A DNA stretch of 64,000 bases from Paenibacillus sanguinis 2301083 = DSM 16941 (lineage in GTDB: Bacteria; Bacillota; Bacilli; Paenibacillales; Paenibacillaceae): contig NZ_KB895387.1 of the NCBI RefSeq assembly GCF_000374825.1, positions 62,001 to 126,000 on the forward strand, read 5' to 3'. The notes under the pieces were generated by a model. The model did not search any database. It was not told the DNA's origin and saw only the letters and a program-made list of their open reading frames with translations. Below, piece after piece: positions 36,565 through 46,696 of the stretch (position 1 is its first letter; every line of letters starts with the position of its first letter). Both the position numbers and the translations under genes were made by a program.

Positions 36565-36586
36565 ATACTGAACGTTCGGTCTGTAA
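36565..36586. promoter_or_regulatory. TetR-family operator upstream of the MFS gene
   Basis: ATACTGAACGTTCGGTCTGTAA, a near-palindrome centred on GAACGTTC, almost identical to the one upstream of the tetR-type gene. It lies about 58 bases before the MFS start. Confidence 0.75.
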
Positions 36587-36632
36587 TAAAAAAGAAAAAA
36601 TTAGTTGTGTTACATTTATCAGTGCTACCTCT

Positions 36633-37220
36633 TTAAGAGCATATCCCTTTCAGAAATACCGTAATGGAGGCATGGTATAGCCGCCGTACTTCCCCCAATT
36701 TGACAAGACGAGTCATCTGGCTTAGTCCCACCATCAGACTTTCGAGCAGCACGGACAACGTGGCGGCATCTCCCTGAAACTCCCCGGAAGCAATGCCTTG
36801 TTCCAGCAAATTCTTGTTAAAGGCAAAATGATTGGCAAAGATATCGGCCAGCCTGGCACGAACCTCCTCGGACAAATTATCGCCACCTACGAACTCGTCC
36901 ATAGCTTTGGTCATCGGGTGATCCACGTCTTCCAATGCCATTTGATCTGCCATCGCATACAATTTTTCGGTCGCCGTTGGATATAATTGCTCCTTCTCCT
37001 TCCAGCGGTATTCCCAATCCGCATCCCATTCCTCAATCAGATGCAGGAACAGACCCTCCTTGCTCTTGAAATGGTAATAGATATTCCCCTTGCTGCTGCC
37101 TGTCGCCTTTACGATATCCTCGATCGAGGTCGCCTTATAGCCCTTCTTTGAAATCAATTCCTTGGCCGCCTCAGTGATTCGTTTTCTCGTTTCCAAGCTT
37201 TGCTGCAGCTTCTTATTCAT
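36633..37220 (-). CDS. TetR-family repressor
   Basis: 195-residue repressor. The N-terminal HTH is at about 13-60 (ITEAAKELISKKGYKATSIEDIV, then GSSKGNIYYHFKSKEGLF, the family signature). The C-terminal ligand domain has many hydrophobic residues and ends HASITVFLKGI. GAGGTG precedes the ATG. A matching operator lies 17 bases upstream of its start and another upstream of the MFS gene, so it probably represses both itself and the exporter. The inducer is unknown. Confidence 0.93.
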   Translation of the reverse strand: MNKKLQQSLETRKRITEAAKELISKKGYKATSIEDIVKATGSSKGNIYYHFKSKEGLFLHLIEEWDADWEYRWKEKEQLYPTATEKLYAMADQMALEDVDHPMTKAMDEFVGGDNLSEEVRARLADIFANHFAFNKNLLEQGIASGEFQGDAATLSVLLESLMVGLSQMTRLVKLGEVRRLYHASITVFLKGICS

Positions 37221-37236
37221 TGGAACACCTCACTTT

Positions 37237-37258
37237 ATACTGAACGTTCGTTCTGTAT
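37237..37258. promoter_or_regulatory. TetR-family operator upstream of the repressor gene
   Basis: ATACTGAACGTTCGTTCTGTAT: the two halves ATAC-GAACG and CGTTC-GTAT are complementary except at one position each side. It differs from the MFS copy at only two positions. Confidence 0.78.
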
Positions 37259-37312
37259 ATTAACAAACAAAAGACCGTATGGTCAACTGGAAGATCGTGA
37301 AGCTCCATCGCG

Positions 37313-38188
37313 TTACTTGGAAGGTTCGTAATGCACATGGACTTCCAGCACTTCTGTCGATTTCTTCAGTTCATTCTCAACATTGGTAGCCACATTATGC
37401 GCCTCTTGAAAACCCAATCCACCCTTAATAGATAAAACAACGTCAACAATCGCATTGCTTCCATAATTTCTTGCCCGCAGCTCTTTGACCTCTTCGACGC
37501 CCTCCACCTGCCTTACAGCCTCCTTAAAGGACTGGACAACTGTTTCGTCAAAGCCATCCGATAAATGAAGGGAAGCCTCACGAAAGATATCCCATGCGGT
37601 TTTACATATAATAACGCCTACAACGACAGCCGTTATCGAATCTAACCAGGGATAGCCAAATTGAGATCCTATAATTCCTATAACCGCTCCGATACTAACC
37701 AAGGCGTCGGATATATTATCTTTAGCAGCTGCCATAACTGCCTGACTTTTAATTTTAGTAGCAAGATTTTTGTTATAACGATATACCAGGTACATCACAA
37801 CCGCACAAAAAAGACCCGTCCATACCGATATCAGGTCCGGTACCGGATGAGTACGTTGGAATACAGAAGCAATAGCTGTGATCAGAACCTGTATCCCTAC
37901 AGCCATCATAATAAAAGAGGCAATCAATGAAGCAATGGTCTCCGATTTCCAGTGTCCATACGGATGATCCTCATCCGCCGGTCTTTGCGCTAGCTTGAGA
38001 CCAATCAGCACTGCAATGGAGGCAACAATATCAGTTGCATTATTTAAACCGTCCGCTTTCAGGGCTTCCGAATTTGACACTCCCCCGATGATTAGCTTCA
38101 ACATAGACAAACAAACATAAGCAATGATGCTTATGATAGCTCCGCGTTCACCCAGTTTCAGATTCTCATAGCGCTGATGCTGCTCCAT
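37313..38188 (-). CDS. Cation diffusion facilitator, manganese type
   Basis: Proton-coupled divalent metal exporter of 291 residues with six membrane segments and a cytoplasmic C-terminal domain. The metal site residues are visible in segment 2 (ADGLNNATD) and segment 5 (AAAKDNISDALVSIG), i.e. Asp/Asn-Asp pairs as in the B. subtilis manganese exporters MneP and MneS. HPYGHWKSE follows segment 2. The C-terminal ferredoxin-like domain (about 205-290) includes EEVKELRARNYGSNAIVDV. AGGGGAGATTAAAGG precedes the ATG. Zinc or iron as substrate cannot be excluded. Confidence 0.9.
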   Translation of the reverse strand: MEQHQRYENLKLGERGAIISIIAYVCLSMLKLIIGGVSNSEALKADGLNNATDIVASIAVLIGLKLAQRPADEDHPYGHWKSETIASLIASFIMMAVGIQVLITAIASVFQRTHPVPDLISVWTGLFCAVVMYLVYRYNKNLATKIKSQAVMAAAKDNISDALVSIGAVIGIIGSQFGYPWLDSITAVVVGVIICKTAWDIFREASLHLSDGFDETVVQSFKEAVRQVEGVEEVKELRARNYGSNAIVDVVLSIKGGLGFQEAHNVATNVENELKKSTEVLEVHVHYEPSK

Positions 38189-38653
38189 CCTTTAATCTCC
38201 CCTATCGCCCTGAACTCGCTTTTAAATACTACCAGACGCAATTCGAGTGGGTCTAGAGAAACGTTTTTATACAGAAGACGAAAAATGTCCCTTAGCAAAG
38301 AAGATTGCATAAAGCCAAAATGTTTGTAGACAGCTTATGATGATGACCAGCACCAACGTCAGCATCACATCCCAGGCGCCCAAAGCTGAGTATGGTCGTC
38401 AGAGCATCCTGATTATCGCCACAGGGATCATTTCCGTTCAGAATAAAGAAAAGAGCCTGCAGCATTGGCAGACTCGTGGTATAATTTAAAAACTTTTATC
38501 GTTGCACTTTTCTAAGGTTAGGGCCTGTGAGGTCACTTCTTCACGATTTAAACTTTCTTCGAGGAATAATCCCACTCAAGTTGTTTGTACAAAGGACGGT
38601 TGGGCCAACCGTCCTTGTTTCTATTGTTGTCATAGCATAATAATGAAACACAT

Positions 38654-38684
38654 GTAAGACACTTTGTAAGACATATGGTCTTAC
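38654..38684. repeat. GTAAGAC direct and inverted repeats
   Basis: GTAAGAC at 38654-38660 and 38666-38672 (12-base period), and GTCTTAC at 38678-38684, the last two forming a perfect inverted repeat around ATATG. The layout is operator-like but no gene start lies close. Confidence 0.6.
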
Positions 38685-38828
38685 AATTACTTGCGTAGCG
38701 CCCCCCATGTCACTAAAAAGATGCAGCAAGCACTGATCTCAAGATTAAGAATCACGACTCAGACATTCTAAAACTCAACACTTTGCAAGTTCCACGATTT
38801 TTTTGTGATTTTTAGAATGATAATTCAA

Positions 38829-38870
38829 TAAAAAAGCGAGGAACCCCTTATAAATCAAGGTTTTCCTCGC
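38829..38870 (-). terminator. Terminator of cymR
   Basis: Stem GCGAGGAA-CCTT (38836-38849) with AAGG-TTCCTCGC (38857-38870), with a seven-base T run on the minus strand. Confidence 0.88.
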
Positions 38871-38889
38871 CTTTTCAGAAACAAAAAAA

Positions 38890-39309
38890 CTAAATATAGA
38901 ACATATAGTTTTGCTTCATGCCATGCTCTTCATAATTGACGAGACTGTCCAGTGTCGTCGAATCCAGCACTTCAGCAATGCTATCGCGAATGCGTAACCA
39001 CAGATCACGCTTGGCCGGGTCGTCCTCTTCAGTAAAGTCTACCGGAGAGATCGGTCCTTCCAGCACACGGATGATATCCCCTGCGGTAATCTCGGTGGCT
39101 TCACGGGCCAAAATATATCCGCCATACGCTCCACGCACACTCTTCACGAGTCCGGCGTTGCGCAGCGGTGCAATCAATTGCTCCAGATAATGCTCGGATA
39201 ATTGGTTTTTCTCTGCTATGCTTTTCAGCGAGGTAGGTCCCTCGCCAAACTTTGCGGCAAGCTCCATCATGATGGTTAGCCCGTAGCGTCCTTTTGTCGA
39301 AATTTTCAA
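38890..39309 (-). CDS. cymR: Rrf2-family regulator CymR
   Basis: Cysteine metabolism repressor of 139 residues; in B. subtilis it acts in complex with CysK. The HTH lies in ISTKGRYGLTIMMELA...SEHYLEQLIAPLRNAGLVKS, and the wing in VRGAYGGYILA. No Cys cluster ligands of the IscR type are present, which separates it from Fe-S-binding Rrf2 proteins. DSTTLDSLVNY and the YMFYI end match CymR. The TTG at 39309 aligns with the usual start and has GAGGTG before it. It is divergent from mnmA by about 240 bases. Confidence 0.93.
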   Translation of the reverse strand: MKISTKGRYGLTIMMELAAKFGEGPTSLKSIAEKNQLSEHYLEQLIAPLRNAGLVKSVRGAYGGYILAREATEITAGDIIRVLEGPISPVDFTEEDDPAKRDLWLRIRDSIAEVLDSTTLDSLVNYEEHGMKQNYMFYI

Positions 39310-39480
39310 ACAAGGCACCTCTTTCAATTTTCAAGTAATCTTTATATAATTAGGATTTGATCAATTAAAGACAGTATGGGGCAACAAGTCGCCATAATCG
39401 TCAGATATTCCAGTCTTTCCCTGAAAAATCTTTCTATTCCTATCTTTAACCTATGCTTATCGTACCATATCACAGGCCTT

Positions 39481-40661
<1,181 letters not shown>

Positions 40662-40728
40662 CTCTCTGAGTTGAACGTATGCATGATTTTTGGAATTTCT
40701 GAGGTTAAGAGAGTGGAGGTAGACAATA

Positions 40729-41055
40729 ATGAGGTTAACTGTAACAGAAGATCACAAGGGCGAGGGGAACTTTCCCACATTTCCTGCTGGGTCAACAATC
40801 ACAAACATTGCACCCTGCAAAAGGTTCAAAAATTGGGTGGAAGGCACTGTAGAAGAGTACACTACGTATTTTCCGACAGATTACATTAAGCAGGGCAAAT
40901 TAATCTGTAACTATAATCCTACCGAGTTGATTGTATTCCAAGATAGTACCGTAAACCTGCTTCAAGTTGTTTATGAATGGGCCTTAGTGGAGGATGAGGC
41001 AGGGACGATTGGGTGGCTGCCTTTTGAGAAGCTAAAATCTTTAGACGAAAATTAA
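40729..41055 (+). CDS. Hypothetical protein with SH3-like C-terminal end
   Basis: 108 residues of unknown function; I do not recognise the family with certainty. The ending EWALVEDEAGTIGWLPFEKLKSL has the spacing of a bacterial SH3 barrel end (GxxGWLP), and the earlier FPAGSTITNI and FPTDYIKQGKL also look like short strands. No signal peptide or membrane segment is present. GTGGAGG precedes the ATG. It follows mnmA by 67 bases on the same strand and converges with rarA. Confidence 0.65.
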   Translation: MRLTVTEDHKGEGNFPTFPAGSTITNIAPCKRFKNWVEGTVEEYTTYFPTDYIKQGKLICNYNPTELIVFQDSTVNLLQVVYEWALVEDEAGTIGWLPFEKLKSLDEN

Positions 41056-41134
41056 ATTGCAAGAAAATATTAACGGCCCCTTTCTGGCATGGTCTAGCCA
41101 AAACCATACCGGGAAGAGGCCTTATTTGATCATC

Positions 41135-42445
41135 CTACTTCGATTTGCGCCGCAGCTCCTGATTATGTTTAATCTTCGCTTCATTTCCCTGTTCCGTGGC
41201 TTGATAGAAGGTGCGGCCAGCAAGCCGCTCCGGCAGATACTCCTGCTGTACATAATGCCCCGGGTAGTCATGCGGGTATTTATAACCTTCATGCCCCAGC
41301 TTCGTTGCTCCTTTATAGTGCGTGTCCCGCAAATGCAGCGGCACCTCGGCAGAAGTGACCTCCTCGATAGCAGCCAAGACCTTGCCGATGGTCGTTACCA
41401 CCCCATCCGATTTAGGACTCTCCACAGCGAACAGAATCGCCTGCACCACATTAAGGCGGGCTTCAGGCCAGCCATTATTCCGGTAAGCATCCAGGGCACT
41501 GACCGCCTGCACCAAGGCTTGCGGGTTCGCTAGTCCGATATCCTCGCTGCTGGCCGCAATCAAGCGGCGAATAAATGTCATCGGGTCCATCCCCAGCTTC
41601 TCTACCGCATACAAGAACCAGAATACGGCAGCATCGCTCGAGCCGCGAATACTTTTGTGAAACGCCGACAACACATCATATTGCGTGGACTCGTCTGCCT
41701 TGACCAACGGCCGGCGGATGGATTCCTCCGCCACCTCCAGTGTAACATGAACCGTGCCGTCAGATTGTGGCGGGGTCGTCATCGCAGCCAGTTCCAGCGC
41801 ATTTAATGCCCGGCGGATATCTCCGTTGGCCATCGCTGCAATATGCAGCAGGGCATCCTCGTCCACGGTAAGCGACATGAAACCAAGCCCCTTCTCCTTA
41901 TCCGCCAACGCCCGACGCATAGCGATCAAGGAATGCTCCTTGGTGAGTGGTTCCAGCTGAAATAAGGTAGAACGGCTCATAAGAGCGCCATTCACGTAAT
42001 GGAACGGATTCTCGGTCGTTGCCCCGATAAATATGATCGTCCCCTTCTCTACCGCAGGTAGCAACGCATCCTGTCTCGAACTGTTGAAGCGATGCACCTC
42101 ATCTAGGAACAGAATTGTTTTTGTCCCGTAAAAAGCCTTATCATTATGCGCCTTCTGAATGACCTCCCGAACATCCTTAACCGAGGCATCAACAGCATTC
42201 AGACGTACAAATTCCGCCTGAGTATGGGCTGAAATAATATGAGCCAATGTCGTCTTGCCACAACCCGGAGGGCCGTATAGCAATATCGAGGATACCTGAT
42301 CCGCCTCAATAGCCCGGCGCAGCAGCTTCCCTGGCCCTATGATATGCTCTTGCCCGATATATTCATCCAGCGAGGTTGGACGCATTCGATCAGCTAGCAG
42401 CCGCCCCGCTGTACCTTGATCCTGTTGATAAGAAAATAAATCCAC
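41135..42445 (-). CDS. rarA: Replication-associated recombination protein RarA (MgsA/YrvN)
   Basis: AAA+ ATPase of about 436 residues acting at stalled replication forks. Walker A is [17 protein letters not shown] at about 50, Walker [12 protein letters not shown] at about 106, and sensor I GATTENPF at about 134. [12 protein letters not shown] and [14 protein letters not shown] follow, and the C-terminal tetramerisation region ends [20 protein letters not shown]. The frame opens at 42454, but the GTG at 42445 is nine bases after AAGGAA and gives MDLFSYQQ, so I prefer it. It keeps the yrvN position near cymR. Confidence 0.93.
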   Translation of the reverse strand: MDLFSYQQDQGTAGRLLADRMRPTSLDEYIGQEHIIGPGKLLRRAIEADQVSSILLYGPPGCGKTTLAHIISAHTQAEFVRLNAVDASVKDVREVIQKAHNDKAFYGTKTILFLDEVHRFNSSRQDALLPAVEKGTIIFIGATTENPFHYVNGALMSRSTLFQLEPLTKEHSLIAMRRALADKEKGLGFMSLTVDEDALLHIAAMANGDIRRALNALELAAMTTPPQSDGTVHVTLEVAEESIRRPLVKADESTQYDVLSAFHKSIRGSSDAAVFWFLYAVEKLGMDPMTFIRRLIAASSEDIGLANPQALVQAVSALDAYRNNGWPEARLNVVQAILFAVESPKSDGVVTTIGKVLAAIEEVTSAEVPLHLRDTHYKGATKLGHEGYKYPHDYPGHYVQQEYLPERLAGRTFYQATEQGNEAKIKHNQELRRKSK

Positions 42446-42647
42446 GCTAGTCACTTCCTTGACTTCTGCATATTCAATCTTTCAATCATAACCCTATTTA
42501 TTCTAGCATATCTGCATCAATTGGGCTAAAGCCATACCATTCGGAGTAAAAAATACTTATAGTCGTTCTTTCGCTTTCTTCTTTATGGAAAATATGAGTT
42601 AATATAGTTGTCGGGCCGACGAATCACGTGAAAGGGGGCTGATCGAA

Positions 42648-42680
42648 GTGATTTCAGTGAGTGAGGTGGTTTCCGCGTAA
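42648..42680 (+). pseudogene. Ten-codon remnant resembling a holin-like type I toxin start
   Basis: GTG at 42648 behind AAAGGGGGCTGATC opens a frame reading MISVSEVVSA and stopping at TAA. The start context and ISVSE residues resemble the N-terminus of the holin-like small toxins (TxpA/BsrG/YonT group) of Bacillales type I toxin-antitoxin loci, which normally continue with about 20 hydrophobic residues. Here the frame stops inside a perfect nine-base hairpin (42668-42676 with 42681-42689), followed by a terminator. It may be an inactivated toxin or a chance match. Confidence 0.4.
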
Positions 42681-42735
42681 GCGGAAACCCGATACAAGCG
42701 GGGGGCTGGGAGCAGCTCCCCTTATTTTCGTTTTT
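42668..42735 (+). terminator. Double hairpin ending in a T-rich tract
   Basis: First stem GGTTTCCGC/GCGGAAACC (42668-42689), second stem at about 42700-42721 (GGGGGCTG with CAGCTCCCC), then TTATTTTCGTTTTT. It terminates a short transcript from the 42.6 kb region. Confidence 0.75.
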
Positions 42736-42887
42736 CCTGAGCTTATGTTAAGATACAGGCAAGCAAAATTTTTCCTTTAATAAAAAATATCGCTACTTCA
42801 AACCGAAAGGGGGATTTACGGCCATGTTGACTTATATCGTAATTGCTGCAACAGAACACGGACCACGAAATAAGGAGGTACATGATC

Positions 42888-43184
42888 GTGAACTACAAAA
42901 ATGGGAAGGATATTCTTCCCCCTAGGTTGCTGCAAGAGCTACAAAACTATATTCAGGGAGAACTGCTCTACATCCCCAAGCCAAACCGCTCAAGAGCCTT
43001 ATGGGGCGAGCTCAGCGGCTCCAGGGATTCCATTGCCAACCGTAACAAAGAGATCTTTCAGCAATACCGCGATGGAAGCACCGTACGGGATTTAGCTGTC
43101 AGATACCACCTATCTGAAGAGAGCATACGCAAAATTGTAACCAAGGTGCGCTCGCTTCAACAGCCGGCCACCATGACTGAATAG
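42888..43184 (+). CDS. Small HTH protein of the CD3324 family
   Basis: 98-residue protein similar to the CD3324/YraL-like small proteins that combine an N-terminal NYKNGKDILPPRLLQELQNY segment with a C-terminal helix-turn-helix (about 60-92, STVRDLAVRYHLSEESIRKI), of Mor-activator character. The function is unknown; DNA binding is likely. The GTG at 42888 is 10 bases after AAGGAGG and matches the usual start, while the ATG two codons earlier is too close to the site. It is followed by a long hairpin. Confidence 0.78.
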   Translation: MNYKNGKDILPPRLLQELQNYIQGELLYIPKPNRSRALWGELSGSRDSIANRNKEIFQQYRDGSTVRDLAVRYHLSEESIRKIVTKVRSLQQPATMTE

Positions 43185-43215
43185 CATATACACATACATG
43201 TATAGAAAAATTAGA

Positions 43216-43293
43216 AGAAGCCCTGCCCGGATCAAAACTGACTCATAGGGAAATATCCCTGTAACAGTCATTTTTTAGTGGGGGGCTTCTTTT
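43216..43293 (+). terminator. Terminator of the CD3324-family gene
   Basis: Outer stem AGAAGCCC with GGGCTTCT (43216-43223 and 43283-43290) around an inner ATAGGG/CCCTGT hairpin, then TTTT. Confidence 0.65.
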
Positions 43294-43404
43294 GCATATA
43301 TAAAGTCCAAGCCAGGTTGCAGGGAAGCAAATGTAGAGTGCAGGCCTGGCGAAGGGTATAATAGAAGTATATCTGTACAGTCCGCTTGAATAGAGGTGAC
43401 CTTT

Positions 43405-44346
43405 TTGACTCAGCAACCAGAACGTGCAAGCACTCCGGCAAAAGCCGTTAAAATATGTGCCTATTGCGGCGAAACGAAACCCGTAAGCGAGTTCCTTCGC
43501 CGCACAGGCAAGCGCTCCGGCAAGGGAGAACGCCGCGGAGCCTGTCGCGCCTGCCGTGCGGAACGCAAGCGGCAAGCCATGGCGCAGGACAAGCACAGCT
43601 CCCAGCCGATTTATAATGCAGAGCTGCAAAATCGTGAGCAAAGCGTCCACAAGCCGCACACCGCAAGCGCGGCCAACCGGTTGCCGCAAGCGGCCGTAAC
43701 TGGCGTTGAGGCCGTAGATACAGAGGCGGCTCCACCGGCAATGCAGCAGGCGCGCAAGCGCAAGCGGAAACGCCGCAGAAGCAAGGCCGGGGCTGAAGCA
43801 GCAACCCTCGCCCGCAACACAGTCACTGCCCTCCTGCATGAAGGCAAGGACAAGGTGGATCAGGCTCAGCTTGCTGCACGCTGCGCGGCAGGAGTATATG
43901 CCGGGCCCAAGCGCCGCATCAAGCGAGCCCTGCCCGCGCCCCCACCGAGAGTTGAGGGACCTGATGTTCGGACCCTGCGTCCGAACAAGAACGGGATGAT
44001 CCGCATGCGTGGGCGGACCGACAAGGGCAGACGTTGGCAGCAGGAAGTCGACCTTGAGCTCGCTGTGACGCTCGTCCGGGAGCATATGGCCGTCATCGTT
44101 AACCCGTTTACGATTCGCCGCCTTTACACCAACAAGTCATTTCGCCGGTACATCCTGAATCGGGACAACCATACCTGTTTCTTCTGTGGTGAATATGGCG
44201 ATACCATCGATCACTTGCTGCCCAAAGCCAAGGGTGGTCATACCACCCCCGTCAACTGTGTCTGCGCCTGCAACCTGTGTAATCAGAGTAAAGCAGACCG
44301 GTGGCTGGAGGACTTCATCGAAGACGACGTTTATCCGGCCACGTAA
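43405..44346 (+). CDS. HNH endonuclease with N-terminal zinc-finger-like region
   Basis: About 313 residues. An N-terminal Cys segment CAYCGETKPVSEFLRR...CRACRAERKR (about 17-60) looks like a zinc knuckle. An Ala/Arg/Lys-rich, probably disordered middle with many basic residues follows (RKRKRRRS near 115). The C-terminal HNH domain (about 245-300) shows CFFCGEYGDTIDHLLPKAKGG, the NCVCACNLCNQSKAD zinc ligands and WLEDF. HNH proteins cut DNA and often belong to mobile or defence genes; no partner gene is adjacent. The TTG at 43405 is preferred to the GTG three codons upstream. The codons are visibly GC-rich, and the last 16 bases overlap the end of helD. Confidence 0.82.
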   Translation: MTQQPERASTPAKAVKICAYCGETKPVSEFLRRTGKRSGKGERRGACRACRAERKRQAMAQDKHSSQPIYNAELQNREQSVHKPHTASAANRLPQAAVTGVEAVDTEAAPPAMQQARKRKRKRRRSKAGAEAATLARNTVTALLHEGKDKVDQAQLAARCAAGVYAGPKRRIKRALPAPPPRVEGPDVRTLRPNKNGMIRMRGRTDKGRRWQQEVDLELAVTLVREHMAVIVNPFTIRRLYTNKSFRRYILNRDNHTCFFCGEYGDTIDHLLPKAKGGHTTPVNCVCACNLCNQSKADRWLEDFIEDDVYPAT

Positions 44347-46445
44347 GGCGGCAATTCCTCGCCATGCAGCAGCCAGAGCGCATGTAACGCCCGGGTACAG
44401 CCCACATACAACAACTTGGCGTCATTAGCCCCGTAATGGCTTGTATCTACGTCAGTCACGATAACCGCATCAAATTCCAGACCCTTGGACAGATAAACCG
44501 GCAGCACGGACACCCCGCCGGCATATTCTCTGAGCTCACCGTCGATCAAGTTGGCATCCATTCCGTCTGCAACCAGCTCAGCATGCAGGCTTTTGGCATC
44601 GCGCATTGTCCGGGTCAGCACCGCCACCGTACGAATGTTGCCCGCAAGGGCTTCATTCAGTATCTCCCGAAGTACATCTAGGCGGCCTTCACCATCGGTC
44701 TTCAAGAGCCGTACCGGCTCTCCGCTGCGGAACACGGGCACTGCCAGCAAATCGGCTCCAACCCCGCGCTGCAAAATTTCATTTGCGAACTGAATAATTT
44801 CCATGGTCGAACGGTAGCTCCGGGTCAGTGCAAAATAGGCCGTATCCTCTGGCCCAAACAAGCTGCTCATCTCCTCCCAGCGACGCACCCCTTTATAATA
44901 GTGGATGCCTTGCGACAAATCACCGAGAATGGTGAAGGAATGTCCCTTCACAAAGCGATCCAGCACGTAAACCTGGAAAGGAGAAAAATCCTGTGCTTCA
45001 TCAATGACCACATGGTCGAAGGTAACCTTGCCATCTATCTCATAAATCAATGTATATAGATACAATAAGGCGGCCAAATCCTCTTCCTTCACCACATTTT
45101 TCTTCAGCCGAGCCTGCGTTTCTTTCAGCATTCCTGCCGGAATGCGATGCTGTACCTCAACCAGCCCCCCCGTCCCCTTGCCAACACTAAAAATTTCCTT
45201 ATATAGGCTAAGGGGCGTTAACTCAGGCCATTTCTTGGCATAGCTCTTCTCTCTTTGCTGGGCTTTCTTCTTACGTTCCTTCAGCACAGCCGCCGAAGGC
45301 GAATGCTTGAGACGCATCTCAATCCAGCGATGAATGCGCGCCAGTACTCTTTCCTTACGGAGTGCTACCGGATAATGGCGATACTCGCCCTCGAACCAGC
45401 CGATAATTTCCTCGCGTGACAACCTGGCCCCGTCCCAAGGCTCAAAGTCTCCCTCTGGCACACAGCTAGACTCCAGGCTTACCACGGCGTCATCAATCAT
45501 CTCCTTAAAAACCATTGAGCCCTTAAAGCGGCCCTGCAACTCCCCTTCCTTCCAGGGAGCGCCTTCATGATCAGCAGTATCGAACCACTCGGACAATACG
45601 CTGGATCCATCCAAATCTATTTCACCTAGTTCCAGCACCTTGCCTGCCCAATCACTGAATGTGCTCTGCTGGATATCGCCAACTCCAAGCTCGGGCAGCA
45701 CTTCGGAGATATAGTCAATGAACATATGATTTGGCGCAAAAATAACCATCCGCTCCGCACGAATCTGCTCCTTATACTGATACAATAAAAAGGCTAGCCG
45801 ATGCAGCGCCACCGTCGTCTTTCCACTACCGGCCACGCCCTGAATGATCAACGCCGTGTTTTTAGCCGCCCGTATAATTTTGTCCTGCTCCGCCTGAATG
45901 GTTGAGACGATATCGCGCAGTCGGTTATCCTTGTTCTCCCCTAACCGATAAACGAGGAATTCATCCGATACCGCTGGACCATCGCTTTCCCGATTATACG
46001 TATCGGCTACCCGATCCAGGATCCCTTTGCGAATAACTATGTTCCGCTTCAAATACACAAGCCCTTCAATTACGCCCTCGGGTGCCGTATATGCCGCATT
46101 ATCCCCACCGGTGAAAGAATAGAACAGACTGGCCGCCGGAGCCCGCCAATCGATGACAATCGGCTCCTTGCCCTCAGGGTCGCCCACACCGACCTTGCCG
46201 ATATATAGCGGAGTTTTGCTTTTTCCCTTTTCCTCAAAATCCAGTCGGCCAAAATACGGTTCACGGACCGATTGCTCCAGTTGCTTCCTTTGATTCTCCC
46301 GGTTCTCCTCCAGCAATTGTTCCGTAAAGTCCTGCCCCGTATACACCGGAATTCCCCGCAGCCGTTGCAGCTGCTTGTCTATCTCCTCTAGGGTGCGGTC
46401 AAGCCGCGCTACCTCTTCTTGATAGGCACTTTGAAAATGTTCCAT
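44331..46445 (-). CDS. helD: RNA polymerase recycling helicase HelD
   Basis: Superfamily 1 ATPase of 704 residues that frees stalled RNA polymerase. The N-terminal coiled-coil arm (about 1-65, EVARLDRTLEEIDKQLQRL) inserts in the RNAP channel. Walker A is IIQGVAGSGKTTVALHRLAFLL at about 200. A central Arm region spans about 330-440, with a basic patch KERKKKAQQREKSYAKK. Walker B is HVVIDEAQDFSPFQV at about 483, followed by GDLSQGIHYY and the YRSTMEI and YVGCTRALHALW motifs of the 2A domains. GGAGG precedes the ATG. It ends convergently into the HNH gene. Confidence 0.95.
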   Translation of the reverse strand: MEHFQSAYQEEVARLDRTLEEIDKQLQRLRGIPVYTGQDFTEQLLEENRENQRKQLEQSVREPYFGRLDFEEKGKSKTPLYIGKVGVGDPEGKEPIVIDWRAPAASLFYSFTGGDNAAYTAPEGVIEGLVYLKRNIVIRKGILDRVADTYNRESDGPAVSDEFLVYRLGENKDNRLRDIVSTIQAEQDKIIRAAKNTALIIQGVAGSGKTTVALHRLAFLLYQYKEQIRAERMVIFAPNHMFIDYISEVLPELGVGDIQQSTFSDWAGKVLELGEIDLDGSSVLSEWFDTADHEGAPWKEGELQGRFKGSMVFKEMIDDAVVSLESSCVPEGDFEPWDGARLSREEIIGWFEGEYRHYPVALRKERVLARIHRWIEMRLKHSPSAAVLKERKKKAQQREKSYAKKWPELTPLSLYKEIFSVGKGTGGLVEVQHRIPAGMLKETQARLKKNVVKEEDLAALLYLYTLIYEIDGKVTFDHVVIDEAQDFSPFQVYVLDRFVKGHSFTILGDLSQGIHYYKGVRRWEEMSSLFGPEDTAYFALTRSYRSTMEIIQFANEILQRGVGADLLAVPVFRSGEPVRLLKTDGEGRLDVLREILNEALAGNIRTVAVLTRTMRDAKSLHAELVADGMDANLIDGELREYAGGVSVLPVYLSKGLEFDAVIVTDVDTSHYGANDAKLLYVGCTRALHALWLLHGEELPPYVAG

Positions 46446-46629
46446 TTTTCAGTTACCTCCTAAGGTTTCGTATGATGCTCCGCTTTTGTCTGGATTCGGC
46501 GCAAAAGGAATTCCATTATACCACTAACGAACGTACACCGCACATTATTTTCTGGCTATATAAGCTGAACTTATGATTAACACAAAAAAACAGTCGAGAA
46601 AATGCTCTTACGACCCATACGCTGCCACG

Positions 46630-46671
46630 CAAAAAAGTGCAGAGCCGATGGCATTCATCGATTCTGCACTT
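46630..46671 (-). terminator. Terminator of the hisS-aspS-tcdA unit
   Basis: AAGTGCAGA...CGATG (46635-46650) with CATCG...TCTGCACTT (46656-46671), five-base loop, then six T on the minus strand. Confidence 0.88.
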
Positions 46672-46696
46672 CTTCCCAGGAATTAACGCGGTATGC

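Larger units (their letters stand above)
38189..38889. other. 700-base gap with repeats, hairpins and a possible gene scrap
   Basis: No complete gene seen. A 50-codon plus-strand frame (38337-38489) has a residue pattern like the start of a multidrug MFS transporter but no ribosome site, so it may be a remnant. A perfect 12-base palindromic hairpin is at 38592-38616. GTAAGAC occurs at 38654 and 38666 and inverted at 38678 (separate entry). The right end holds the cymR terminator. Confidence 0.45.

Noticed and set aside
38541..38729. 62-codon minus-strand frame in the 38 kb gap
   Set aside because: Spans the palindromic hairpin and repeats; no start signal or similarity.
42600..42700. Possible CRISPR or attachment-site interpretation of the hairpins
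   Set aside because: Only one palindrome, no regular spacers and no integrase nearby.
43243..44085. 280-codon minus-strand frame opposite the HNH gene
   Set aside because: The GC-rich codons of the HNH gene produce long antisense frames; nothing recognisable in it.
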